A DNA stretch of 64,000 nucleotides from Verpa conica (lineage: Eukaryota > Ascomycota > Pezizomycetes > Pezizales > Morchellaceae): NCBI GenBank assembly GCA_033030425.1, contig JAUFSD010000025.1, positions 558,001 to 622,000 of the forward strand, in the 5' to 3' direction. The notes beneath the pieces were generated by a model, which was not told the origin of the DNA, did no database searches, and worked only from the letters and a program-made list of their open reading frames with translations. Of the stretch, positions 1 to 10,300 are shown one piece after another. How positions within the stretch are numbered: position 1 is the stretch's first letter; every line of letters starts with the position of its first letter. The position numbers were made by a program, and so were the translations under genes.

Positions 1-108
1 CACTAAAATTGATTGTGAACCTAAAGAGGAAATAAACTACAAATGGAGCATAGTCTGTGTTTCACAGTACCCACTCATCCACCCACACGATTTTTATTAG
101 GTTTAACT

Positions 109-200
109 ACTTCAGTAGCCTAATGGTTAGATTGTTGCTTTTGGCCGAACATCATCTTTCTCATAAAGTTACAGGTTCAATTCCTGTTGCACGCATGGAT
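109..200 (+). repeat. tRNA-related (SINE-like) sequence
   Basis: An A-box-like motif (TAGCCTAATGG, 116-126) is followed about 48 nt later by a B-box-like motif (GGTTCAATTCC, 174-184), the spacing of an internal RNA polymerase III promoter. The T-arm stem ACAGG/CCTGT pairs, but the acceptor stem does not, so this is not a working tRNA gene. A second weaker A-box-like string (AAGTCTAGTGG, about 218-228) lies just downstream. A tRNA-derived SINE or decayed tRNA is the best guess. The rest of 1-272 shows no gene. Confidence 0.35.
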
Positions 201-272
201 GTAGATCACGTCCACTAAAGTCTAGTGGCTAAGCTGCATACAGGCTTGGGCGCTGGTTTATAATCTGAAAGA

Positions 273-887
273 TGTGGAAAATAGCAGAGTAATAGCTTAG
301 GACGCAAGTCCTAATGGTATAACTCTACAGGTACGATGCACAGAAAGAAGCGTAAAGCCAGTGAATTGGTAGTAGCAACAGAATAAACTATTACTATAAA
401 GAACAGGCAAGCGAGAAATCTGAGCATGTAATACCAAACAAGATAGCGTAGTGAATTGGTGTCTATGTCTAGAGAATTACTGTCCCAGAAAGAGGGAGAA
501 CGGCCAGCTATTTATACAGAAAAGTTCTTTATCCCCCAACCGAAATAACTATGTGAAAACCGAGGTGGGAACGCTGTTTGACCCTGAAAACCGTAACAAA
601 GTAAAGGTAACCAAAAGAAATGAGTAATACAATGCTTGTAAGCAAAATGGTGTGTTGAGTAAACATAAATGAGCGCAACAAAATATGACTCATAACAAAT
701 GGCGCAATACATGTAAGCAATAAGGTATGCGACCTTCAATAAACATTAGTAGTTATGTAAAAATGTAATAAATGTAAAAATGTATCGAAAAAACAATCAG
801 TACTGCCGTCGTAATGAAATGTAGCAAATGGAGATAGAATGTTATACAATCAAGGAAAGACAGACTGAGAATCTCGAAAAAATAACA
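273..887 (-). mobile_element. Solo LTR, family LTR-D (copy 1)
   Basis: The 615-bp unit begins TGTGGAAAA and ends AAAAATAACA. It is flanked by a perfect 5-bp duplication AAAGA (268-272 and 888-892). It is an inverted copy of 9085-9702. A TATAAATA box read on the minus strand, near 510-520, orients it. ORFs inside are repeat translations. The short LTR and TGTTA start suggest a Copia-type element, but no internal region is present to prove it. Confidence 0.85.
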
Positions 888-892
888 AAAGA

Positions 893-1121
893 TTCCAGTA
901 TAATATAAATCTTTAAACACACAAGAAAAATAAAATTCATGTGTGTACTACTAACAGTGAGGAGATTTTGCAAAAAAAATAATCTGCTTACTAATATATT
1001 ACTAAGCGCCAAGCCTTAGTAGTGGTGGCCAAATTTACCCCGCCCAGTTCCCCCCACAATATATATACCTCTTTCTTTCCCCTTCTTCTTCCCTCTATTC
1101 CTTACTTCTTCCATCAACGCC
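893..1121 (+). promoter_or_regulatory. Probable promoter/5' leader of the broken dioxygenase gene
   Basis: A TATA-like run (AATATATATACC, near 1058-1070) is followed by a long pyrimidine-rich leader (CTCTTTCTTTCCCC onward) that ends at ATG 1122 in the context CAACGCCATGG. This layout is typical of fungal promoters. The assignment is by composition only. Confidence 0.4.
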
Positions 1122-1724
1122 ATGGATTCACCATCCTCTTCTTCCAATTCTGTTGCCTCTAATAGCCAATCTGCTATTCCTACTACTTCTCGGCACTTTG
1201 ATACAGCCAATCGCCAACTTGATTACCTACGTAAACAAGGCGTATACAACAACTCCTATCATACCTTTACCCGTGGTCCCAGACATGGTATTAAACGTAT
1301 TCTGCACCGCTGGACTGAGACTCAACAAAACCTCCAAACCACCATCTCCAAAATCAATTATACCGACCTCAAAAACCTTAGTAAAACCAAAAGACTGCCA
1401 GCACACTATTAGAGTAGATTGGAAGAGTTTCAAAGAATCCCTACCGCTTCCAATCATCACCAAATCTTAAACCACAATCACAATATCCTGGCTTATAGAT
1501 TTCGTGTCCCTCCTAATCTAATCACCGTACTCTCCCAGAGTCAATCTCTTCTTCCTCAGTCAACTACAACTGCCACTATTCGTGGAAACTTTAACCATCG
1601 CCATTACGCTCTCTGGGCTGATTACAGCAAAAATATTTTCTACAGCTCTGAATACAAGCGGAATCTCTCTCACTTCCAGCAATTCCTTGACACCAATCAA
1701 GATCTATTTAGATATCTATCTAAT

Positions 1725-2875
1725 TATTACAGGCACCTGATAAGAAGAGTAGTTCTGGGAACCCTGAAGACCACTTGTTTGACTGTCTAGGTAATTTGAT
1801 CTCTTGTTTGTTTCTTGACGGGGCAGGGGTTTGGGGAGAAGCGCATATGAATATTATTGCTGGTGGCTATCTCCTGTGGGGCGCCCCACTGTGCCACCCA
1901 CCGGGTGCTGGGGGGGCCCCCTAGAGTTTCTGTGAATGCATAGTAAAAACACAAGCTTTGGACCCCAAAAATAACCGCTGGAGCGTCAGGAAGATTCGTC
2001 CATCCGAACCAAATCCGGAGGGTATATGAGAGAGTATGATTTGGAGCTGACTGGTGAAAGAATTGAGGAAATTGGATAAGAACCAACAGAGTTGTGCCCT
2101 CCGCCAGTCGGGGCATGTTTCTTCACAAACTAACAGTATGGAGGAAGGCCCCGCTTCCCAGTACTGCTTGCTGATTAGTACCAAAGGGCTTTGGTGACTC
2201 TCTGCCACAAGGGAATATGCAAGGACGGAACAGATACGGTGGTTAGTACACTTATCGGCCCGTCAGCAAAGTACAGATTGGTTCACTAACAGCTTTACGT
2301 GATGGCATTACTCTAGTACACCTTTGGGCTTGACTAGAATAGGACCATAGGGCCGGGACAAAGTACTTGGACTGGTCGGAATTTGTATAAGTATGGGGGG
2401 AAATGTATTTGTATTGGCGTTATCACTGTGTTGTAAGATTTGTATTGTATGGCGTGATTGCTTGGCAGGTTTTCAGGGTCTTTGGGGGTTCCCAGGCGTT
2501 TGTATCAGGATTTAGAATAAATCCGCAAGCCCAAACCGCGGTATATAAAATAGTCGGCAGATTTGTCTCTTTACCAGAACATCAACGGGAAGAACGAGTC
2601 TTATCAATATACTTGAATCTATCGAACTACCTTATACCTCTATTACAAACCTTTTGCTTGTGACTTTCAAAGCTTCAACTGAACAACTTTCCGCTCTATC
2701 TAACTAACTCTAGTGAGTCTTGACGATAGCGTAGTTCGTAACTCTCTTGTGTGATTTAAGGGAACAACTACTACTGTTAACTGAAGAGACCTCGGTAGTT
2801 GGTATCTTATACCTTCAGACTGAACTCTAAGCTTGACGAGACGTAGCCTGGACAATTGTATAGGCCAGTTTTACA
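1725..2875 (+). mobile_element. Solo LTR, family LTR-A (copy 1), inside the dioxygenase gene
   Basis: The 1151-bp unit ends GGCCAGTTTTACA. Its start TATTACAGGCACC corresponds to TGTTGTAGGCACC in other copies, so its end carries transition mutations. The TSD CTAAT is perfect (1720-1724 and 2876-2880). Inverted relatives are at 6378-6798, 6799-8918 and 10060-19694. A block of about 130 bp (near 1900-2035) is clearly similar to LTR-B, so the two families are related. ORFs across it are not genes. Confidence 0.88.
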
Positions 2876-3287
2876 CTAATACTCTTCGACTTGTTTCTCC
2901 TACCATGTACCTGAAGTTTACAGGTCTCAATCAATACCTTCCTCCTAATCTCACTCCTTTAGCTGGCGCCTGGTCTGGTCTTGCAATCAACCAAGAACTA
3001 CAATCAATTGACGGCAGTGGCACCCATCAAGACTGGAAGGATTATGCTGCTGGATACAACTGCGTCGTCCCTTGGGGAGAATGGACTGGAGGGGATTTAG
3101 TCTTGTGGCAATGTAAACTCATTATAGAGTTGGTTCCTGGTGATGCTTTGTTTTTCTTTGGTGCTCTCATTGCTCATAACGTTACCTCTATTACTTCTGG
3201 CACCAGAAATTCCCTTGATTTGTTTACACATAAAAGTAATATTGACTGGAAGAAGCGTCAGGTTGAGAAGCATGGGAAGAAGCATTG

Positions 3288-4543
3288 TGTGACGATTTAA
3301 CCATCGTCATGACTAGTCTTAAGTACCTCTCCATAAAGAGACACCTAAGGATCTCCCTTGAGGAATAGGACTAGCTATCCTATTCCGGTCAATAGATACT
3401 AAGGAAAGTCATTACTATGATAGCCCGATCCCTAAGCAAGCTGGCAAGCTCCTAGGACGGAGCGAAGCTCACCGTCGTCGGTATGCAACAGAGACCAGAG
3501 TAATGCGTCTGTAGCTTATAGCTACGGGAGATATTAGTGCAATGAGACTGAAGCAGTTGCCTCCATGAACAGAGTTAAGCTCCTGTTCCTCTAGGAGGAA
3601 TAACAACGGCTTCGCTGATGGCCAACCTTATGGGAGGCCGAGAGCCGTGAGACAAGAACAAAGCTATGCTTAGTAGTTAGGGCCGCCAGCAAAAATAGTA
3701 ATTAACCTGGCGGCGTCACGAATCAAACCATACGAGGCTACGCCGTGTGCTTCGCCCTAAGGTCCTTATGGATCAAGATTACCTCTCCGCCACAGCCCCA
3801 GGTTGGACTAGCAATGTGGGAAGGGAATCTAAGCAACGGTAGGAATCACCAGTGGGTTACCCTGTCTAAGGGACTTTGTGTTTTCTAACACCCACGAGGC
3901 GCCCCATTGTGCTACCCGCCGTTTGCAGAGGGGGCCCCCCTGAGTTGCTGATTCCCTAACAAAAAGACAAGTTTTGGACCCCAAAAATAACCCCAAAACC
4001 GTCAGGAAAATTTGTCCAACCGAACCAAACTCGGAGGGTATATGGGGGACAGTGCTGCGAATCCATAAGTGCAATCGGATTTGAAATCGGACCATTATAG
4101 CAAAAGTTACAGAGCTTTTAGTAACTAACGCTTTTTAGTCGCTAGTCTATTGACCCCGCTAGTTCTTAGGGGCGCTCTAGACTCAGTTGATTTCCAAGCA
4201 CGGAGGAATTGTTCCCCACTTCTTGGCAGCCTGCTCGCAATCAAATTCATAGCTTAAACCCGTCCTTCCCCCAAGACAACCATTCTTGCTAGTCAACGAA
4301 CAACCGTTGTTCAGAGACCCTCATACTCTTTGCTAAAGACGTTTGTCTTCCCCTGGGAAGCAGAGCCTTTTAAAGTCTTTAGTTATCGACCCATTAAATT
4401 CTTATTCCTGTTTTGCCTAGGGACTGTCGACCTTCCGTGTTGACGAGTGGTTCTAAGCCTCGCTGCTGAAGCTTCTCGTCAGAGAGGAAGGTTGTTGGTT
4501 TTTTTTGGTACGGCAGTACTCCCTTGGGAGTGCCCCCGTTACA
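3288..4543 (+). mobile_element. Solo LTR, family LTR-B, at the 3' end of the dioxygenase gene
   Basis: The 1256-bp unit begins TGTGACGA and ends CCCGTTACA, the same ends as the LTRs of the full-length Gypsy element at 10301-19539 but in the opposite orientation. The TSD CATTG is perfect (3283-3287 and 4544-4548). It cuts the dioxygenase gene just before its stop codon, so the broken ORF now runs into the LTR and ends at 3300. Confidence 0.9.
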
Positions 4544-4555
4544 CATTGGAGTTAG

Positions 4556-4719
4556 AGCTTCTGCAGTTTTTACTTAGTCAATTGTTTGTATCTCTCATTT
4601 GTACTTGGTTAGTATAATGTACGTATGTGACCTGTTCTATCATTTTGTTTTCTTATAACTCATTATCACTAATTCTCAAGTAGGCTCTTCTATTACAGCA
4701 TCAATACTTATTTATAGTA
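4556..4719. other. Short spacer after the dioxygenase gene
   Basis: AT-rich sequence between the ancestral stop codon and the minisatellite, probably the old 3' UTR. No ORF or repeat was recognised. Confidence 0.4.
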
Positions 4720-5310
4720 TTGTCCCTCACCAACAGTACTTGTCTTTAACATCAGGGCCATTCTACACCGTTAGTACTTGTCTTTACCATCACGGCCATT
4801 CTACCCAATCAGGACTAATTTTCACTGTTAGGACTTTTATACGCTGTCAGCACTGTTCTACGCTGTCAGCACTGTTCTACGCTGTCAGCACTGTTCTACG
4901 CTGTCAGCACTGTTCTAAAGCGTCACTACTAGTTTTCATTATCAGAACTGTTTCACGCCATCAGAACTGTTCTACATCATCAGAACTGTTCTACGCCATC
5001 AGTACTGGTTCTCACCTTTAGTGCTAGTCATTGCTTTCAGTAGTGGTTCCACCGTCACTACTATTCTGTGCTTTTAGCACTGATCACTACCGTATCTACT
5101 TGTCCTCATTGTTAGTACTGTTCCTCTCTGTCAGTACTGGTTTTTACCCTCAGTACTGGCTCTCCCTGTTAGTACTGGCCCTCACTATCAATACTGGTTC
5201 TTGCTTTCACTTATTGTCACTACTGGTCTTTGTTGTCACTAATGATTCTTATTGTTCTATAGTGCTTCATATAACTGTTGGTTCTTGCCATCAGTTCCTC
5301 GCAATCAGTA
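4720..5310. repeat. Degenerate minisatellite, about 19-bp unit
   Basis: The core near 4850-4915 is a perfect 19-bp tandem repeat (unit CTACGCTGTCAGCACTGTT). On both sides the same CTGTCAGTACTG-like unit recurs with growing divergence for roughly 600 bp. Reading frames at 4740-5021 and 5031-5438 are translations of this repeat and have no other support. Confidence 0.85.
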
Positions 5311-5404
5311 CATTCCCTCTCTTATTATATTATTTCTTCCTAAAAGTACAGCACTTTAGTATCAGTAACGTTACTTTTCATAATACATTCTCTTACGTAC
5401 GGTG

Positions 5405-5535
5405 TCTTCTCTGCTGTAAAGACTTTACTCTAAGGTAAGACTCTACTCTGTAGTAAAACTCTACTCTACAGTAAAGCTCTGCTGTAAAGTATGCTCTATG
5501 CTATGGTAAAAGTCTACTCTACAGTCCAACTCTCT
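5405..5535. repeat. Second short degenerate tandem repeat
   Basis: Units resembling CTCTACTCTACAGTAAAA (about 17-20 bp) repeat imperfectly. Their consensus differs from the upstream minisatellite. The following 170 bp, up to the LTR-C insertion, show no other feature. Confidence 0.6.
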
Positions 5536-5712
5536 TTTATTAGAACCGTTCTTATCTTCTACAGTATTAGTTTCTCACCACTATATTTCTTGTATTAAAT
5601 CTTGATTACACTACATACTGTATAACTAACTATTACTCTAATTCAATAAAGATTTACTTTTCCTGAAACCCTCGTACACCTCCCAAAGCCTTTTATATTC
5701 CGCTACCGCTTC

Positions 5713-6311
5713 TGTAACCGCCCCTGCTGTGTTACTTTGCTCTTTGTTTTACTTGTTTTGGAGGCGGTTATGGCACTAACCACCTCGGGATTTCTTTATT
5801 GTTTCTTTGGATCTAATTTACTATGTTTGGGAACCCCGCCGGAAGCCGAGCAATTATCGTACCGGGATGGTACTGGATCGGGATGATTAGTATTTCTTTA
5901 GTATTTTGATCCTGGCAGGGATTGGAGATTAGGGTACCGGGATCGGAGGAACATGACAGAAATGGAGGAATGGTTGTGCCGAATTATTTTTGTTTATTGT
6001 TTATCTGTTTTTGGACCGGAGCATGGAATGTCCCGGCTAGTTTATGTATGTTTTTGTTTTAGTATAAAACCTGCCGTGTCTAGCTAGTTTTGGGTCGGCA
6101 GGATTCAGCTACCTAAGTTAGTTATCAATATATGCAATTGACCGGCTACCTTTAGTTCACATCAGTATATTAACCTACCGAGTCAAGTCTAGTTAGTCAA
6201 TCTCTTTGACATAGCTACTAGGCTTAGCCTGAAACCTCCCTCTATCACAATTGCCCCACTAGTAAGGTGCCGAGCAGAGCTTGAATCTAACTAGTGTGTG
6301 ATTGTGTTACA
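5713..6311 (+). mobile_element. Solo LTR, family LTR-C
   Basis: The 599-bp unit begins TGTAACCGCC and ends TTGTGTTACA, with a perfect TSD GCTTC (5708-5712 and 6312-6316). A TATA-like box (AGTATAAAACC, near 6060-6070) supports a plus-strand orientation. It has no visible relative elsewhere in the window. Family unknown. Confidence 0.8.
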
Positions 6312-6377
6312 GCTTCCCTATCAACGATAATTGCATCTTTATCAAAGCTAGCAAACGATATATTCTCCCAACGAGTC

Positions 6378-6798
6378 TGTAAAACTGGCCTATACAATTG
6401 TCCAGGCTACGTCCCGCTAAGCTTAGAGTTCAGTCCGAAGGTATAAGATACCAACTACTAAGGTCTCCTCAGTCAACGGTAGTAGTTAATCCTTTAAATT
6501 GCACAGGAAAGGCTCGAACTACGACAACGTCAAGATTCACTAGAGTTAGTTTGATAAGAGCGGAAAGCGGTTCAGTTGAAGCTCAAAAGTCACAAGTAAA
6601 GTTTTGTAATAGAGTTATAAGATAAAGGTAGTCCGATAGATTCAAATATATTGATAAGACTCATTCTTCCTGTTGATGTTCTGGTAAAGAAACAAATCTG
6701 CTGACTATTTTATATACCGCGGTTTGGGCTCGCGAATTTCTTTTAAATCCTAATACAAATACCTGGGAACCCCCGAAGACCCTGAAAACCGGCCAAGC
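6378..6798 (-). mobile_element. Truncated LTR-A copy (copy 2)
   Basis: It begins TGTAAAACTGG, the inverse of the end of copy 1, and follows LTR-A for 421 bp. It stops abruptly where another LTR-A copy starts at 6799. The missing remainder is not found beyond that copy, so the join is a rearrangement rather than a simple nested insertion. Confidence 0.8.
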
Positions 6799-7842
6799 TG
6801 TAAAACTGGTCTATACAATTGTCCAGGCTACGTCCTGTCAAGCTTAGAGTTCAGTTCGAAGGTATAAGATACCAACTACCAAGGTCTCCTTAGTCAACGG
6901 TAGTAGTTGTTCCTTTGAATCGCACAAGAGAGTTGCGAACTACGATATCGTCAAGACTCACTATAACTAGTGAAATTAAAGCGGAAAGTTATTCAGTTGA
7001 AGCTTCGAAAGTCACAAGCGAATTGTTTGTAATAGAGTTATAAAATAGGTAGTTCGATAGATTCAAATATATTGATAAGACTTGTTCTTCCCGTTGATGT
7101 TTTTGGTAAAGAGACAAATCTGCCGACTAATTTATATACCGCGGTTTGGGCTCCCGGATTTATTCTAAATCCTAATACAAACGCCTGGGAACCCCCAAAG
7201 ACCCTGAAAACCTGCCAAGCAATCACGCCATACAAATCTTACAACATAGTCAAAACGCCAATACAAATACATTCCCCCCATACTTATACAAATCCCGACC
7301 AGTCCAAGCACTTTGTCCCGGCCCTATCGTCTATTCTAGTCAAGCCCGAAGGTGTACTAGAGTAATGCAATCATGTAAAGCTGTTAGTGAACCAATCTGT
7401 ACTCTGTGGATGGGCCGATAAGTGTACTAACCACCGTATCTGTTCTGTCCTTGCATGTTCCCTCGTGGCAGAGAGTCACCAAAGCCCTTTGGTACTAATC
7501 AGCAAGCAGTACTGGGAAGCGGGGCCTTCCTCCATACCATTAGTTGTCAAGAAACATGCCCCGACTGGCGGAGGGCACAACTCTGTCAGTTCTTATCCGA
7601 TTTCCTCGATTCTTTCACCAGTCAGCTCTAAATCATGCCTTCTCATATACCCTCCGGATTTGGTTTGGACGGACGAATTTTCCTGACGCTCCAGGAGTTA
7701 TTTTTTGGGTCCAAAGCTTGTATTTTTACTATACGTTTACAGAAACTCTGAGGGGCCCCCCCAGCACCCGGTGAGTGGCACAGTGGGGCGCCCTGCAGAA
7801 GACAGCCGCCAGCAATTATATCCACACGTGCTTCTTCCCAAA

Positions 7843-8810
7843 GTCATCAGCAAAAGTTTTAAGGCCCAGGGACACACACTACAGGCCCAGGGCGTACCTG
7901 GTATACCTGGAAGTCTCGGGTCTTGCCTAAGGTGTCCCGGGGGTTCTTGGGGGTCCCAGTGGTCCCGGGGGACCGTCTGCAGTAGATCCGGGCGACCCTG
8001 GAACCTAGTTACCCGGCCGTTACCCGGCCCTAGCCTCGCCAAAAACCTCTAAGTCCCTGCTCTCCTCCACAACACTTCAATACTGACGACACATAGCAGC
8101 AACCTCCTCCAGCAAAGCAGCGAACCCCCCCTCCAGCGAACCCCCCTCCAGCGAACCCCCCTCCAGCGAACCCCCCTCCAGCAAACCACCCTCCAGCAAA
8201 CCCCCCTCCAGCGAAAAGCCTTACCGTCATGGTACGAACACCCTTTGTCTGGCTGTGGTCTGACTGTGACTGATGCGTCGATTAGGACTCGGGAAGCAGA
8301 CCCACGAGTAGCAGGAGCAGGAGCACCAGCAAGCCTGCAGCAGACCCCCCCATATAAAGCGAACAACCTACCTGTCACGGTACGAACAGCCTTCGTCCGG
8401 CCATTGTCTGACTATGGTAGCTGACTAGGAACAGGACTCCCAGGGCGAACGAAGCAGCAGGTAAGCAGCAGGTAGGGCAGCAGGTAGGTAGGGCAGCAGG
8501 TGGGGGGGGGTGCGTGGAAAGCTTTTTGTACATAGAATAAATAGAATACATTGACCCAATAATTTCGATTGCAAAAGCCGTGACAAAGGAGACATGAAGG
8601 GGAGTATTGAGACCCCTCTGGGCAGTCCCTAAGCAGCCCAGAGACGTCCCAGGACCCATATATGCCTAGTCCCTGGGACAACCGTGGGACACCCACCTAG
8701 GTCCCCCAGGATACCGAGCAGGATCTCGGGATCGGGTAGTGTCTCGGCTGTCCCACCAGTCCCAGGGACCCCCCGAGAGCTCCAGAGACACAATCTAACT
8801 TTTGCTGATG
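7843..8810. mobile_element. GC-rich non-autonomous inverted-repeat element
   Basis: The 14-bp terminal inverted repeats match perfectly (CATCAGCAAAAGTT at 7845-7858, its complement at 8797-8810) and interrupt LTR-A copy 3. Comparison with uninterrupted copies suggests a 2-bp AA duplication. Both ends carry many GTCCC/GGGAC motifs in opposite orientations, resembling subterminal binding sites. No transposase is encoded; the reading frames are translations of the VNTR. It is best described as a MITE-like DNA element of unknown superfamily. Confidence 0.65.
8117..8216. repeat. 15-bp VNTR (CCAGCGAACCCCCCT)n
   Basis: Six to seven units of 15 bp, with G/A and C/A changes in the last ones, lie inside the GC-rich element. 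Because 15 is a multiple of three, every frame stays open, giving spurious Gly/Phe/Ala-rich ORFs on the minus strand. A second small repeat of GCAGCAGGTA-like units lies at about 8455-8505. Confidence 0.85.
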
Positions 8811-8918
8811 AACCCCTGTTACATGTGAGAAACGAACAAGGGATTAAGTTACCTAGATAGTCAAACAAGTGGTCTTCATGGTTCCCAGAAGTACTCCTCT
8901 TATCAGGTGCCTACAACA

Positions 8919-10059
8919 GTATATGGGGGACAGCGCTGCAAATCCATAGGTGCAATCAGATCTTAAATCAGACTACTATAGCAAAAGTTACAGGTCTTTT
9001 GTAACAACCGCTTTTTAGTCGCTAGTCTATCAACCCGCTAGTTTTTAGGGGCGCTCTAGACTCAGTTGATTTACAAGCACAGAGTGTTATTTTTTTCGAG
9101 ATTCTCAGTCTGTCTTTCCTTGTTTGTATAATCTTTTATCTCCATTTGCTACATCTCATTATGATGACAGTTCTGATTGTTTTCTTGATACATTTTTACA
9201 TTTATTACATTTTTACATAACTACTAATGTTTATCGAAAGGTCGCATACCTTATTACTCACATGTATTGCGCCATTTGTTATGAGTCATATTTTGTTGCG
9301 CTCATTTATGTTTACTCAACACACCATTTTGCTTACAAGCATTGTATTACTCATTTCTTTTGGTTACCTTTACTTTGTTACGGTTTTCAGGGTCAAACAG
9401 CGTTCCCACCTCGGTTTTTACATAGTTATTTTGGTTGGAGGATAAAGGACTTTTTCTGTATAAATAGCGGACCGTTCTCCCTCTTTCTGGGACAGTAATT
9501 CTCTAGACATAGACACCAATCTACTACGCTATCTTGTTTGGTATTACATGCTCAGAATCCTTGCTTGCCTTTTCTTTATAGTAATAGTTTATTCTGTTGC
9601 TACTACCAATTCATTGGCTTTACGCTTCTTTCTGTGCATCATACCTGTAGAGTTATACTATTAGAACTTGCGTCCTAAGCTGTTACTCTGCTATTCTTCA
9701 CACAGAGGTATTATTCCCTCGCTGCTTGGCAGCCTGCTTGCAATCAAAATCATAGCTTAAACCCGTCCTTCCCCTAGGGCAGAACCATTCTAGCTAGTCA
9801 ACGAATAACCGTTGTTCAGAGACCCTCACACATTCTACTAAAGACGTTTGTCTTCCGTTGGAAGCAGAGTTTTTTAAAGTCTTTAGTTATCTCTACCTAA
9901 AACCTTATTCCTGTATTCTATAAGAGGACTGTTGACTTTCCATGTTAACAAGCGGTTCTAAGCCTCGCTGCTGAAGCTTCTCGTCAGAAAGAGAGGTTGT
10001 GGTTTTTTGTTGTACGGCGGTACTTCCGGGGAATGTCCTGTGGGAGTGCCCCCGTTACA
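8919..10059 (+). mobile_element. LTR-B fragment split by an LTR-D insertion
   Basis: Two pieces (8919-9084 and 9703-10059) align with the 3' part of the LTR-B copy at 3288-4543 and end CCCGTTACA at 10059. The first roughly 750 bp of the LTR are missing. The left edge abuts the end of LTR-A copy 3 and the right edge abuts LTR-A copy 4, so at least one rearrangement happened here. Confidence 0.8.
9085..9702 (+). mobile_element. Solo LTR, family LTR-D (copy 2)
   Basis: The 618-bp unit begins TGTTATTTTT and ends ATTCTTCACA, with a perfect TSD CAGAG (9080-9084 and 9703-9707). It is nested in the LTR-B fragment. TATAAATA near 9460 lies about 240 bp before the right end, as expected of an LTR promoter. 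It is the inverted relative of 273-887. The 124-codon reading frame starting at 9124 is part of the LTR and not a credible gene. Confidence 0.88.
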
Positions 10060-10300
10060 CATGCCCCAACTGGCGGAGAGCACAACTCCATCAGTTCTTA
10101 TCCGATTTCCTCGATTCTTTCATCAGTCAGCTCCAAATCATACCTCCTCATATACCCTCCGGATTTGGTTCGGACGGACCAATTTTCCTGACGCTCCAGT
10201 GGTTATTTTTGGGCCCAAAGCTTGTGTTTTTACTATGCATTTACGGCAACTCTGTGGAGCTCCCCCAGCACCCAGTAGATGGCATAGTGGGGCGCCCCGC
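10060..10300 (-). mobile_element. LTR-A copy 4, left piece
   Basis: It matches the interior of LTR-A (compare 7550-7790) and breaks off at CCCGC, the target site of the Gypsy element. The LTR-A sequence resumes on the other side at 19540. The outer end is missing where it meets the LTR-B fragment. Confidence 0.8.

Larger units (their letters stand above)
1122..4555 (+). pseudogene. Broken 2-oxoglutarate/Fe(II) dioxygenase gene, TET/JBP-like
   Basis: Three coding pieces (1122-1724, 2881-3287, 4549-4555) line up in one frame of 339 codons once two solo LTRs are ignored. The C-terminal half has the double-stranded beta-helix signature of Fe(II)/2-oxoglutarate dioxygenases: HQD at about residues 250-252, GGDLVLW after it, PGDALFF, then a distal His (about 300) and an Arg (about 310) in SGTRNS. 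This layout recalls the fungal TET/JBP group, which oxidises 5-methylcytosine or thymine in other organisms; that subfamily call is inference. The N-terminus is Ser/Thr-rich and low in complexity. The breaks are a TAG stop at 1410-1412 (codon 97) and the LTR insertions at codons 201/202 and near the last codons. All three metal ligands and the Arg survive on the distal fragment, but no full protein can be made. The original stop lies two codons past the second LTR. Confidence 0.7.
6799..8918 (-). mobile_element. LTR-A copy (copy 3) carrying an inserted inverted-repeat element
   Basis: It begins TGTAAAACTGG and ends GGTGCCTACAACA. Without the nested element at about 7843-8810 the LTR is about 1152 bp, matching copy 1. 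The flanks (CAAGC and GTATA) do not match, so the original TSD has been lost by recombination or deletion. ORFs across it are not genes. Confidence 0.82.

Noticed and set aside
4740..5438. Two adjoining ORFs of 93 and 135 codons
   Set aside because: They translate the 19-bp minisatellite and the sequence after it; repetitive Ser/Thr/Leu products without family motifs.
8117..8216. Regular repeats considered as a CRISPR-like array
   Set aside because: Units are contiguous with no unique spacers, and the genome is eukaryotic.
8030..8378. Minus-strand ORFs encoding Gly/Phe/Ala repeats, superficially structural-protein-like
   Set aside because: They arise from a 15-bp VNTR that keeps all frames open, inside a non-coding inverted-repeat element.
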